Shown piece after piece: positions 19,398-26,597 of a stretch of DNA of 64,000 bases; within the stretch, counting starts at the first letter, position 1, and each line of letters starts with the position of its first letter. This DNA is from Udaeobacter sp963725505 (GTDB taxonomy: Bacteria; Verrucomicrobiota; Verrucomicrobiia; Chthoniobacterales; UBA10450), in the NCBI GenBank assembly GCA_963725505.1, contig CAVRYN010000004.1, positions 124,001 through 188,000 of the forward strand, written 5' to 3'. Both the position numbers and the translations under genes were made by a program. The notes beneath the pieces are model-generated. The model made no database searches. It was given only the letters and a program-made list of their open reading frames with translations, and was not told the origin of the DNA.

Positions 19398-20492
19398 CTA
19401 GGGATTCAGCAGCCCGCCGTACCAGCGCAGAAAAATCTGGCCAAAAAACATCCAGGTAACTGCGCCAAACGCCAGATAAGGTCCAAAGGGCAGTTTGGCT
19501 GACCAGACGCGTTTCCCCGCGACGAGTGTGATCAAGCCGATGACTGAGCCCAGAAGCGACCCGGCAAAAAGACTAAACAACACCGCGCGCCAGCCGAGAA
19601 ATGCGCCAATCGCAGCCAGAAATTTCAAGTCACCGCGTCCCATTGCCTCGCGCGGAATCACCAGTTCACGAGCCATGCCGGAAATATGCGTCACATCGTC
19701 GAGCATTAGCACGTGGCCTTCGGCTGTGACGCGATCGTAGCGAAAATCCAGCGTCACATTTCCATGCGTGTGGTGGTCGATCCTGACCTCATCGCACTCG
19801 AGCAGCAGTCGATCTTTTTCCCGCGCAAAATAATCGCTCCACAGACTTTCTTCAGTGCCCACCACGAAATCGGCGTCATCGCCGCGTTTTGTCCACGTGA
19901 ACGGCGTCGGTGCGTCGAATCGAATCCGTTTTCTTCCAAAAGCCATCTTGCCCGCTTCCAGGACGATCAAAAGGATCACATAACCAAGCGCAGCTGCGAG
20001 CAGAGCACGAAGACAAGCTGCGAGCCGCGAATCGGCTCCCATCAAGGCCGGGACAGCCAGACTGCAAACGACGCCCGCAATTGTTCCGCCGATTGTTACC
20101 CGGTCTGGAATAATGAAATGCTCAAAATCGATGAATGTCCCTATGATGAGGAACGACACAAAAATCCAGTACGCGATCGCCACCTGCAACGGGAAGCACT
20201 CCCAGATCGCCAGAAAAAGAAGCGCGGTAACCAGTTCCACGGCGAAATAGCGAAACGAAATTTTCGCGCCGCAATTTGCGCAGCGACCGCGAAGGAAGAG
20301 CCAGCTGATCAACGGCAGATTCTGGTGCCAGGGAATCGGCCGCTTGCAGTTCGGGCAGAAAGAGCGACGCGGCTTGTTAATCGAAAGATCGACAGGCCAT
20401 CGGTAAATGCAGACGTTCAAAAACGAGCCGACCGCCGCACCGAGCACAAACGCAAACACACCGAAGAGAAGTTCGTAAGTCGGATGATGCAC
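19398..20492 (-). CDS. pilD: type IV prepilin peptidase (A24) with a large soluble insert
   Basis: Cleaves and may N-methylate type IV prepilins or type II pseudopilins. The zinc-binding cytoplasmic loop has Cys46, Cys49, Cys71 and Cys74. Catalytic aspartates are Asp122 in FIDFEHFIIPD and Asp287 in GRGDLKF. Usual length is about 270-290; the extra residues form a soluble, charged block of about 100 residues (185-283) just before the second aspartate. It starts 4 bases after the tatC stop, so it is co-transcribed with tatC and the Nudix gene. Confidence 0.92.
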   Translation of the reverse strand: MHHPTYELLFGVFAFVLGAAVGSFLNVCIYRWPVDLSINKPRRSFCPNCKRPIPWHQNLPLISWLFLRGRCANCGAKISFRYFAVELVTALLFLAIWECFPLQVAIAYWIFVSFLIIGTFIDFEHFIIPDRVTIGGTIAGVVCSLAVPALMGADSRLAACLRALLAAALGYVILLIVLEAGKMAFGRKRIRFDAPTPFTWTKRGDDADFVVGTEESLWSDYFAREKDRLLLECDEVRIDHHTHGNVTLDFRYDRVTAEGHVLMLDDVTHISGMARELVIPREAMGRGDLKFLAAIGAFLGWRAVLFSLFAGSLLGSVIGLITLVAGKRVWSAKLPFGPYLAFGAVTWMFFGQIFLRWYGGLLNP

Positions 20493-20496
20493 GCGA

Positions 20497-21281
20497 TTAA
20501 CCGGCGATCCGTTTTAGGCGGCGGCGCTCCATCAGCCACGCAATCCAGATGCAGCTTTCGTAAAGCAGGCACATCGGCAGCGCCAGTGCGACCAATGTCA
20601 AAATGTCTGGCGTGGGCGTGATGATGGTCGCCAGGATAAAGATGAGGACGACGGCATACGGCCGGGTGCGCGCCATGAACCTGTAAGTGATTAATCCAAA
20701 CTCGAACCAGCGCCAGTACCACCACCGGCAATTCAAAGGCCAGGCCGAAACCGATGCGTGAACCGGGTCACGAAGGAATAATACTGTTGCACCGTCCAGG
20801 TGGGCGCCCAGCCGAGCGACTCGGTGTCACGAAAGAAAAAGAGGATCGTTTTGGGCAACAACCAAAAATAACAAACCATTACGCCGAGAAGGAATAGCGC
20901 GAAGCTGACGCCAATCGCTGGTAATAAAAAGCGTTTCTCCACTGCGGTGAGCGCAGGCAAAACAAATTCTGCCAGGAAATACAGCAGCAGCGGAAAGGAA
21001 AGAACAATGCCGGCGTAAAACGCCAGATGAAATGAAATCACGATGGAATCGGTGATGCCGAGCGCCTTAAGGGTCCCGATTTGTGAACCAACATCTCGCA
21101 GCGGCGCCTGCATTACTCGCACGAGTGTCGAGCGAAACAGAAAGCAAACGATCATCGTCACCCCCAGCGTGATCGCCACCTTCACAATGGTCCACCGCAA
21201 GTCTTCCAAGTGCTCGAGAAACGGCTTGGAAGTTTCGCTCTCCGGCAGATCGCGAAATTTGAAGATGTCTCGCAGCGCCAT
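20497..21281 (-). CDS. tatC: Sec-independent translocase TatC, two frame changes
   Basis: Core receptor of the Tat pathway for folded proteins. The start is typical (FLEHLEDLRWTIVKVAI) and the end is ITPTPDILTLVALALPMCLLYE. The frame changes twice: near 20748 (FTH becomes FT-IGFGLAFELPVVV) and near 20713 (LVR becomes LVR-FGLITYRFM), each through one extra base. Removing both gives 260 residues, exactly the family length. Two lesions in an otherwise perfect gene suggest consensus errors, unless another tatC exists. No tatA is in the window. Confidence 0.88.
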
Positions 21282-21293
21282 TGGATAGAAGAA

Positions 21294-21899
21294 TCAGCGC
21301 CGCGCGAGCGACAGAAGACCTCGCGCTGACAGGGTCGCGCAAATGCCCAAGGTATTGGCGTCGCGAATTTCGTTCTCCGCGATCATGCGGCGAATTTGCT
21401 CCACAGTAAATTCGCGGCAATCGAGAATCGATTCGCCTTCGTCTCGCGCCGGGCCCTCTTCGCACGGCTGAACCGGACGCGCCAGAAAGAAGTAGCCGCG
21501 CTCATCCGTGAATCCCGGCGACGAAAAATAATAGCCGAGCGCAATGAGCTCGCCGTCTTTTGCCAGCTCGTAACCGGCTTCTTCGCTCAGTTCGCGCAAC
21601 GCGACTTGTTCGATCGTTTCTGATGGATAGCGGAGATGGGCGCCCCCGGCTACAGAATCGATTTGGCCCGAGGGCATCTCCCAAATCGACTGGCGGATCG
21701 GGATTCGTTCCTGGTGAATGAGGACAATTTTACCGTCACGCGTCATCGGCGCGATGATCACGGCCGCTTTGCGATGCACGATTGTCCACGTGCGCGCGTC
21801 CGGGCGCGCAGGTGTTTGCACCTGATCGGTCACGACTTCCAGATGCGCGTTCGCGAAATGGCGCTCGCTGGAAACAGTTTCCCAGCCGGTGTGTTTCAC
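21294..21899 (-). CDS. Nudix hydrolase, ADP-ribose-pyrophosphatase-like, with split Nudix box
   Basis: Hydrolyses a nucleoside diphosphate linked to another moiety, probably ADP-ribose or an ADP-sugar. I start at GTG 21899 because the upstream frame is repeat DNA. The Nudix box reads SGQIDS, then an extra VAGGAHLRYPS, then ETIEQVALRELSEEAGY: Gly78-x15-Glu94-x7-Arg102-Glu103, while the family has x5. The metal-binding REL.EE core is intact. The insert coincides with a TGTAG-like piece at 21621-21653. It lies 12 bases before tatC. Confidence 0.85.
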   Translation of the reverse strand: MKHTGWETVSSERHFANAHLEVVTDQVQTPARPDARTWTIVHRKAAVIIAPMTRDGKIVLIHQERIPIRQSIWEMPSGQIDSVAGGAHLRYPSETIEQVALRELSEEAGYELAKDGELIALGYYFSSPGFTDERGYFFLARPVQPCEEGPARDEGESILDCREFTVEQIRRMIAENEIRDANTLGICATLSARGLLSLARR

Positions 21900-21907
21900 G
21901 CTGGGGA

Positions 21908-22021
21908 CTGTAGTGGCCGCTGTCCTCAGCGGCAAACATTGTAGCCGTCGCCCTGTGGGCGACGTGGCGCGTGCTGGTTAAAACGCGCTAGGGCCGCGCT
22001 TCGCACAGCGAAGCGGCTACA
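21908..22021. repeat. TGTAG-type compound hairpin elements, two in tandem
   Basis: A GTAGTGGCCGCTGTCC/CAGCGGC hairpin is followed by a full element from TGTAGCCGTCGCC to GCGGCTACA with stems GTCGCCC/GGGCGAC and CGCTTCG/CGAAGCG. It separates the Nudix gene from the small gene at 22017. Confidence 0.8.
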
Positions 22022-22169
22022 GTTTCGCCTGCCAGCGCTTGATCTGCACTGCGATATTCTCGGGCGAGGGCGCACCGATCGCCCGCCGCTGCGAAAGCGA
22101 ATGGCGAACATCGCAAACGATTTGGAAAACTTCGTCTTTGAACAGTAGCTTCTCATCATTCGTGTCCAT
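22017..22169 (-). CDS. small protein of 50 residues, unrecognised
   Basis: The frame starts at ATG 22169 and encodes a protein-like sequence (KLLFKDEVFQIVCDVRHSL near the N-terminus, VQIKRWQAKL at the end). The start codon lies inside an AATGGACACGAAT phrase repeat, and the TAG stop lies inside a TGTAG element. It may be a real small gene or the surviving piece of a larger one whose ends were replaced by repeats. No function can be given. Confidence 0.4.
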   Translation of the reverse strand: MDTNDEKLLFKDEVFQIVCDVRHSLSQRRAIGAPSPENIAVQIKRWQAKL

Positions 22170-22216
22170 TAGTGTCCACTTGTCCGCCGTAGCCTCGCGC
22201 GAATGGCGGATTCGTG
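22160..22216. repeat. GTGTCCATTAGTGTCC phrase plus GCCCGCC-like repeat
   Basis: Short-period phrase (TTCGTGTCCATTAGTGTCC) followed by TCCGCCGTAGCC...ATGGCGGATTCGTGGTTAA. The same phrase in inverted form occurs at 22630-22680. Confidence 0.6.
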
Positions 22217-22239
22217 GTTAATGCTTTAACCAAGTGGCA

Positions 22240-22621
22240 TCATCCGACCGATGCAGCACGTGTTACCGTTGCAGAGACGTATTTCGCGTCCTTCAGCGCA
22301 AACTTCCGCACTTCGACGGCGACTTTCTGAATCGGAAAAGTCTTCAGCAGGTGCGTCGCGAGGCGGTCCGCCAGTGTTTCGATTAGATTGACTGATTGAT
22401 CGCGCACGAAACTCTTCGTCTCCTCAGCTACGGCTGAATAATTCACGGTCTGGTCGATCTTGTCCGCCATATCGCGCGTCTGCTGATACGGCCAAAAGGA
22501 AATGCTCACGCTTAATCGCTGCGGACTAGCCCGCTCTTGTTCCGGGACTCCGATACGCGCGGAACACCTCAAGCTGTTCGATGTGAATTTCGTCGGAGAA
22601 CGGGTGCGACTCGTTGGTCAT
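22240..22621 (-). CDS. folB: dihydroneopterin aldolase (FolB-like), one frame change
   Basis: Folate pathway enzyme cleaving dihydroneopterin. From ATG 22621 the frame gives HPFSDEIHIEQLEVF. One extra base near 22563 (GTGTTCCGCGCG) then shifts into ARIGVPEQERASPQRLSVSI, the FolB signature. Conserved NLIETLADRLATHLL and the VEVRKF strand follow. Corrected length is 126 residues, as expected for FolB. The frameless 110-residue open frame alone would lack the first strand. Other folate genes are not adjacent. Confidence 0.8.
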
Positions 22622-22627
22622 TGGGGA

Positions 22628-22772
22628 ATCTTAACCACAAGTGAACACGAATCGACACGAATAGGAGGCGGGAACAGGTATGCCCGCGAATCACGCGAAT
22701 TAACGCGAAAAAGAAACTCCAGCGAAAAACCATTCGCGTACATTCGCGTGATTCGCGGGCCTCTGGTAACGT
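22628..22772. repeat. CGAATCACGCGAAT phrase repeats
   Basis: Inverted, short-period phrases: TTAACCACAAGTGAACACG, ACACGAATAGG, CGCGAATCACGCGAATTAA, and in the other orientation ATTCGCGTGATTCGCGGG. They fill the gap between folB and the divergent ABC exporter. Confidence 0.7.
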
Positions 22773-22781
22773 TTGTCCTGA

Positions 22782-24653
22782 ATGAAAACGGTCTGGCGCG
22801 TTTTGGCTTATCTGAAGCGGTACCCATGGATGGCTGCTGGGACACTGAGCTGCGCGATCCTGACTACGCTGATGGTGATTGTTTTTCCGAGCGTGACCAA
22901 ATGGATCATCAACGACGTGGTGCGCGCGCAGCGGCCGGACAAATTGCTGCCGCTTATTTTGCTGGCCGCAGTGGCATTTCTGCTCCAGCACGTTTTCAAC
23001 TCGCTGCGGATCATTCTCAACAACACGTTCGAGCAAAAAGTCATTTTCGATCTGCGCAGCGATCTGTATTCGCACATTCAACTGCTGCCGCTGCGCTGGT
23101 TCGACAATCGCGCCACGGGCGATCTGATGACGCGGGTGATCGAGGACGTGAACTCGGTCGAGCGCGTGCTGATCGATGGAATCGAGCAGGGCGTGGTTGC
23201 GGTATTGCAAATCGTGATCGTGCTGGCCGTGATGTTCTATTGGAATGCGAAGCTGGCAATCCTTGCGCTGGTTCCGTTTCCGTTGCTCATCGGAGGCGCG
23301 CTGGCTTACACGCTCACCGCCCATCGGCGGTATCGCTTGCAGCGGCGGGCCTCATCAGCCATCAACGCGCTGTTGCACGATAATCTTGCCGGGGTTCGTC
23401 AGATCAAAAGTTTCGTGCGCGAGCGAGAGGAGCACGCGCGCTTCAATCGGGCAAGCGACCAATTGCGGCGCGCCACGCTGGTGGTGATGCGGGTATGGGC
23501 CATTTACTCGCCGTCGATGTCGATGTTTGAAGCGATCGGCGCACTGCTCATCCTCGGGTTTGGCGGTTACGCAGCATTGACCGGCACGATGCAGATCGGT
23601 GATCTGGTTGCGTTCCTAATGTTGACGGCGTTTCTCTACGATCCGGTCAGCCGGCTGCATCAACTCAATCAACTTGTGCAAGCCGGGCGCGCGGCGGGGG
23701 AACGCGTTTTTGAAATTCTCGATGAACCAGCCGAGCCAGGAGTTGTCACCGATGCCGATTGTAGGGCGTCTGTGTCAGACGCCAACCTTAAGGCGCGGCG
23801 TTTGACACAAACGCCCTACAAATCCGCGCATGCCGCGCGCATCCTGGGCGATATTCGCTACGAAGACGTCAGCTTCAGTTATGCGGAAGGATTGCCTGCA
23901 CTAAGGCGGGTTTCGTTTCATGCCCCGCCAGGCGCGACCATTGCGCTGGTCGGCGCGACTGGCGCCGGAAAATCGACACTGGTGAATCTGCTCGCGCGTT
24001 TTTACGAATTCACCAGCGGCCAGATTTATGTCGATGGCAAACCGATTCGCGATTACGAGTTGCGCGCGCTGCGCGAAGCGATCGGCGTAGTCACACAGGA
24101 AAGTTTCCTGTTCAACGGATCGATTCGCGAAAATCTTTTGATGGGCAAGCCTGACGCAACCGATGCGGAATTATGGCGCGCGGTGGATGCGGCGAACGCG
24201 CGAGAATTTATCGAGCGTTTGCCGCCCGGATTAGAAAGCGTCGTGGGCGAGCGCGGCGTGAAATTGAGTGTGGGCGAAAAACAGCGGCTCTCGATTGCGC
24301 GGGCGCTCTTGAAGGACCCGCCGATTTTGATTCTTGATGAAGCGACTGCGAGCGTGGACACCGCGACGGAACGACTGATTCAGGAAGCGTTGGAACGCCT
24401 GATGGCGAACCGGACATCGATTGTGATTGCGCATCGGCTTTCGACCATTGTGCACGCGGACCAAATTCTGGTGCTGGATCACGGCCGCATTATCGAGCGC
24501 GGCACGCATGATGAATTGGTCGCGCTGGCTGGCAAGTACGCACAGCTGTGCCGGCAAAGTTTGCTCGAGGCCTCGCCATTGCGGGAGACAGAGCCAGAGA
24601 CAGCTATCGTAGCCCCACAAATCCCAGAGACTGAAGAGCAACTATCGATCTAA
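22782..24653 (+). CDS. ABC exporter, fused TM and ATPase domains (MsbA-like)
   Basis: Half-size type IV ABC exporter. A transmembrane domain of six helices fills about 1-310. The ATPase domain has Walker A GATGAGKST, signature LSVGEKQR (the usual LSGGQ with two changes), Walker B ILILDEATASVDT and H-loop AHRLS. Between the domains, residues about 326-347 are encoded by a complete TGTAG element read in frame. Substrates of such exporters include lipid A, lipids, peptides and drugs; none can be chosen here. The stop codon lies in the R' end of an attC site. Confidence 0.93.
   Translation: MKTVWRVLAYLKRYPWMAAGTLSCAILTTLMVIVFPSVTKWIINDVVRAQRPDKLLPLILLAAVAFLLQHVFNSLRIILNNTFEQKVIFDLRSDLYSHIQLLPLRWFDNRATGDLMTRVIEDVNSVERVLIDGIEQGVVAVLQIVIVLAVMFYWNAKLAILALVPFPLLIGGALAYTLTAHRRYRLQRRASSAINALLHDNLAGVRQIKSFVREREEHARFNRASDQLRRATLVVMRVWAIYSPSMSMFEAIGALLILGFGGYAALTGTMQIGDLVAFLMLTAFLYDPVSRLHQLNQLVQAGRAAGERVFEILDEPAEPGVVTDADCRASVSDANLKARRLTQTPYKSAHAARILGDIRYEDVSFSYAEGLPALRRVSFHAPPGATIALVGATGAGKSTLVNLLARFYEFTSGQIYVDGKPIRDYELRALREAIGVVTQESFLFNGSIRENLLMGKPDATDAELWRAVDAANAREFIERLPPGLESVVGERGVKLSVGEKQRLSIARALLKDPPILILDEATASVDTATERLIQEALERLMANRTSIVIAHRLSTIVHADQILVLDHGRIIERGTHDELVALAGKYAQLCRQSLLEASPLRETEPETAIVAPQIPETEEQLSI
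23759..23821. repeat. TGTAG-type element inserted in frame in the ABC exporter gene
   Basis: A 63-base element with perfect ends TTGTAGGGCGT and ACGCCCTACAA and inner arms GGCGTCTG/CAGACGCC-like and GGCGTTTG/CAAACGCC. It encodes 21 residues in the linker between the membrane and ATPase domains. Confidence 0.9.
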
Positions 24654-24746
24654 CGATTAGCGCTTCAGCCGCGAAGGCGTGGACGTCGCTCCCGTGACTT
24701 GTTGATTCGGCCGCGCGCCTTCGTCGGCTGCAAGCGCTTGTTAGGC
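24648..24746 (-). other. integron attC recombination site
   Basis: Read on the minus strand it begins with R'' GCCTAAC and ends with R' GTTAGAT, both matching the RYYYAAC/GTTRRRY consensus. The arms AGCGCTTGCAGCCG and CGGCTGAAGCGCT pair perfectly except for one unpaired G, the extrahelical base typical of attC. It overlaps the end of the VOC frame and the stop of the ABC gene. Confidence 0.85.
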
Positions 24747-25150
24747 CGTCTTCTCGCGGGCCGGAGCGCAGAGAGCGCACTAATTGTGACGTAGTATCCG
24801 TCCGGATCCCGGAGTGAGAACTCCCTTGTTTGAGTGTTCGGATTCACGTGGGGCTCCTCTTCGAGCCGGCTGACGAGAGCGCGGGCCCTCTTCAGTGCCA
24901 TGTCGAAATCGTCGACGCGAAAGAACAAGAGCAGCCCGTTGCCAGGTGGCGCCTCGTTCGGGCTCATCAAGGAGGGATGCTCGTGCGCGCCCCACTGGTG
25001 GAGGCAGAGCAAGACGGTTCCATCCGTATCCAGGATCTGACCAAAGTAGTCATGGCCCGGAGGCGTCTCGGGCTGGCCAAAGAGCGACTGGTACCATTTG
25101 AAGCTGCCCGGAACGTCGCTTACGCCGATGATCGTCCATGTGCGTTTCAT
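24665..25150 (-). CDS. VOC/glyoxalase-fold protein, integron cassette cargo
   Basis: A 161-residue vicinal-oxygen-chelate-fold protein (WTIIGVSDVPGSFKWYQSLFG start, FSLRDPDGYYVTIS end). VOC proteins include glyoxalases, dioxygenases and antibiotic-binding proteins; the substrate is unknown. Homology ends near residue 128, and the basic tail (NKRLQPTKARGRINK) is translated attC, a common feature of cassette genes. The ATG lies 17 bases after the R' end of the upstream attC, as in mobile cassettes. It reads away from DoxX on the same strand. Confidence 0.85.
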   Translation of the reverse strand: MKRTWTIIGVSDVPGSFKWYQSLFGQPETPPGHDYFGQILDTDGTVLLCLHQWGAHEHPSLMSPNEAPPGNGLLLFFRVDDFDMALKRARALVSRLEEEPHVNPNTQTREFSLRDPDGYYVTISALSALRPARRRPNKRLQPTKARGRINKSRERRPRLRG

Positions 25151-25166
25151 CGCATTTCAGCTGTCG

Positions 25167-25271
25167 GCCTAACGAGAAAGAGATAAGCCACCCAGCACTT
25201 TGACAATCAGCGTGTGCATCAATCCAAAGCTTACAACAAAGTGCTGGGTTGGCTCGAGCGATCGGTTAGAC
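25167..25271 (-). other. integron attC recombination site
   Basis: On the minus strand it runs from GTCTAAC to GTTAGGC, both matching consensus. Its arms AGCCAACCCAGCACTTTG and CAAAGTGCTGGGTGGCT pair except for one unpaired A. It starts 1 base after the DoxX stop codon and precedes the VOC gene. Confidence 0.85.
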
Positions 25272-25272
25272 C

Positions 25273-25677
25273 TCATTGTTTTTTCAATAAGAAATCGAAA
25301 CTCCAGCGTCCTGATCCGTAAAAGACCATAAAGAAAAAGATAAAACAGAGCGTCGCCGGGTATTCGCCATGATTCATGATCGGAACCAACCGCTCGAGGA
25401 TTGTTTTGGCAGGAAAAAAGGCAGTTAAAAAATAGGCGACCGCCATTTCGCCGCTGCAGATGAGGGCAGCAAACCGTGTGAGAAATCCGAACGCGATCAA
25501 AAAACCACCCACAAATTCAATCCAGCCCGCGACCAATCCGAGCGCGTTTGCTGCCGGACCATACTCGCTGGGAGGAAAACCAAAAATTTTGGTCGTGCCA
25601 TGACACGCGAACATCAGCCCGATTAGGATGCGTACAACGCAATAAACGGGATCAGCGTAACGATTGAGCCAATTCAA
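25273..25677 (-). CDS. DoxX family membrane protein
   Basis: A 134-residue inner-membrane protein with four hydrophobic segments and the DoxX pattern RILIGLMFACHGTTKIFG, then GWIEFVGGFLIAFGFLTRFAA. Family members take part in quinone-linked oxidation or thiosulfate oxidation, but most are uncharacterised. The start is a TTG overlapping the stop of the LysM gene, so it is translationally coupled to it. An attC site directly follows its stop. Confidence 0.87.
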   Translation of the reverse strand: MNWLNRYADPVYCVVRILIGLMFACHGTTKIFGFPPSEYGPAANALGLVAGWIEFVGGFLIAFGFLTRFAALICSGEMAVAYFLTAFFPAKTILERLVPIMNHGEYPATLCFIFFFMVFYGSGRWSFDFLLKKQ

Positions 25678-26147
25678 GGGGCTGGCGTCGAGGAGCCTGC
25701 AGCGGCAGGCGACGGCGTCGGGATCACGATCGTTTGGCCGGCCTGCAACTTGCGGCCGTCTTCGATGTGATTCGCCTGTTGCAATTCGTCCACGGTCACC
25801 TTGTACATTTTTGCAATGGAGGTGAGCGTCTCTCCGCGTGCGACGATGTGCGTGTTGCCCGCCGCAGCGGGATGCGACGAAGACATGGCCGGAGCGGCGG
25901 AAGTTCCCGGCGAGGGCGTACCTTCTCCGATCATGATTCCTGGTCGAATGTGCTCGACTTGTTGCTCCAGCTTCAGGATCTCCTGGGAAAGCGCATCAAT
26001 CTTGGCGTTTTGTTCGTCGATCTTTTTTGCCAGCGCTTCGAGCTGGGCGGCGTCAGCCGGTTTTGCGGACTCCGGCGCGGGCGTCTGGGCAAAAGCTGCG
26101 CCAAGCGCCGAAACCAGCGCCGCACAAAAAACAGCTGTCAGCTTCAT
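25674..26147 (-). CDS. secreted LysM-domain protein with coiled coil
   Basis: Periplasmic or surface protein of 157 residues. I start at ATG 26147 because it gives a clean signal peptide (LTAVFCAALVSALGAAFA). A coiled-coil stretch (about 35-65, LEALAKKIDEQNAKIDAL) precedes a LysM domain (about 100-145, HIVARGETLTSIAKMYKVTV) that would bind peptidoglycan. The C-terminus is Ala/Ser/Pro rich. It overlaps the DoxX start. Confidence 0.85.
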   Translation of the reverse strand: MKLTAVFCAALVSALGAAFAQTPAPESAKPADAAQLEALAKKIDEQNAKIDALSQEILKLEQQVEHIRPGIMIGEGTPSPGTSAAPAMSSSHPAAAGNTHIVARGETLTSIAKMYKVTVDELQQANHIEDGRKLQAGQTIVIPTPSPAAAGSSTPAP

Positions 26148-26236
26148 CCGGGCCAAAACCTTGCCACTGGCATATTTGTCTGGCAAGCGCGTGCGAAGCG
26201 CGCTCGTTGATTCGTCACTCGTTACAACGTTACAAG

Positions 26237-26390
26237 GGCTGTAGCCCCGAAAGCATTCGGGGCTGTCCACAGCGGATAATGGGCCGACAGTGGCACACCC
26301 CTGGCGAATGCGCTGAGGACAGCGCGTTCTACAGCATTCGGAGTTCGTCATTGATTGCGTCATTCGGATTTCGTCATTGCCCGCAGCTTG
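26237..26390. repeat. TGTAG element and ATTCGTCATT phrases
   Basis: TGTAGCCCCGAAAGC/TTCGGGGCT hairpin, a CGCTGAGGACAGCG hairpin and a CTACAG end near 26334, followed by TTCGTCATTGATTGCGTC and CATTCGGATTTCGTC phrases. The UBact operon starts 31 bases later. Confidence 0.65.
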
Positions 26391-26420
26391 CCTTTCCAAC
26401 ATTTGCTCTTAGATTTTTTT

Positions 26421-26597
26421 ATGCCTGAGCGCATCCAAAAACCGGCAGAACCGGCTCCGTGGGGACCAAAACAAGGCGATGGTGGAGGTCCGCGGTCGCC
26501 GGATGTTTCGCGGCCGGACACAAAGGACCTTTTAAAAAAAATGCGCAAGGTTGATCCCAACCAATCCAAGCGCTATCGCCAGCGCACGGGCCAGTAA
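26421..26597 (+). CDS. ubact: ubiquitin-like protein UBact
   Basis: A small protein tag thought to be joined to target proteins for proteasomal destruction, by analogy with actinobacterial Pup. The 58 residues are disordered and Pro/Gly rich at first. The family core RPDTKDLLKKMRKVDPNQ and the C-terminal RYRQRTGQ follow. The final Gln would need deamidation to Glu, as Pup ending in GGQ does. Its stop overlaps the proteasome beta start (TAATG), so the two are translationally coupled. No Dop, PafA or Mpa homologue is in the window. Confidence 0.9.
   Translation: MPERIQKPAEPAPWGPKQGDGGGPRSPDVSRPDTKDLLKKMRKVDPNQSKRYRQRTGQ

Noticed and set aside
20497..22621. Programmed +1 frameshifting in tatC and folB
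   Set aside because: There is no shared slippery codon plus stop or pause signal, and two sites in one gene would be extraordinary. Kept only as a possibility to check by reads.
22569..23324. Long open frame opposite the ABC exporter
   Set aside because: It is antisense to clear exporter motifs, is Gln/Arg/His rich and has no family match. It is a shadow of GC-rich codon use.
26355..26420. Longer UBact start at 26355
   Set aside because: The extra 22 residues are translated ATTCGGATTTCGTC phrase repeat; the ATG at 26421 fits known UBact proteins.
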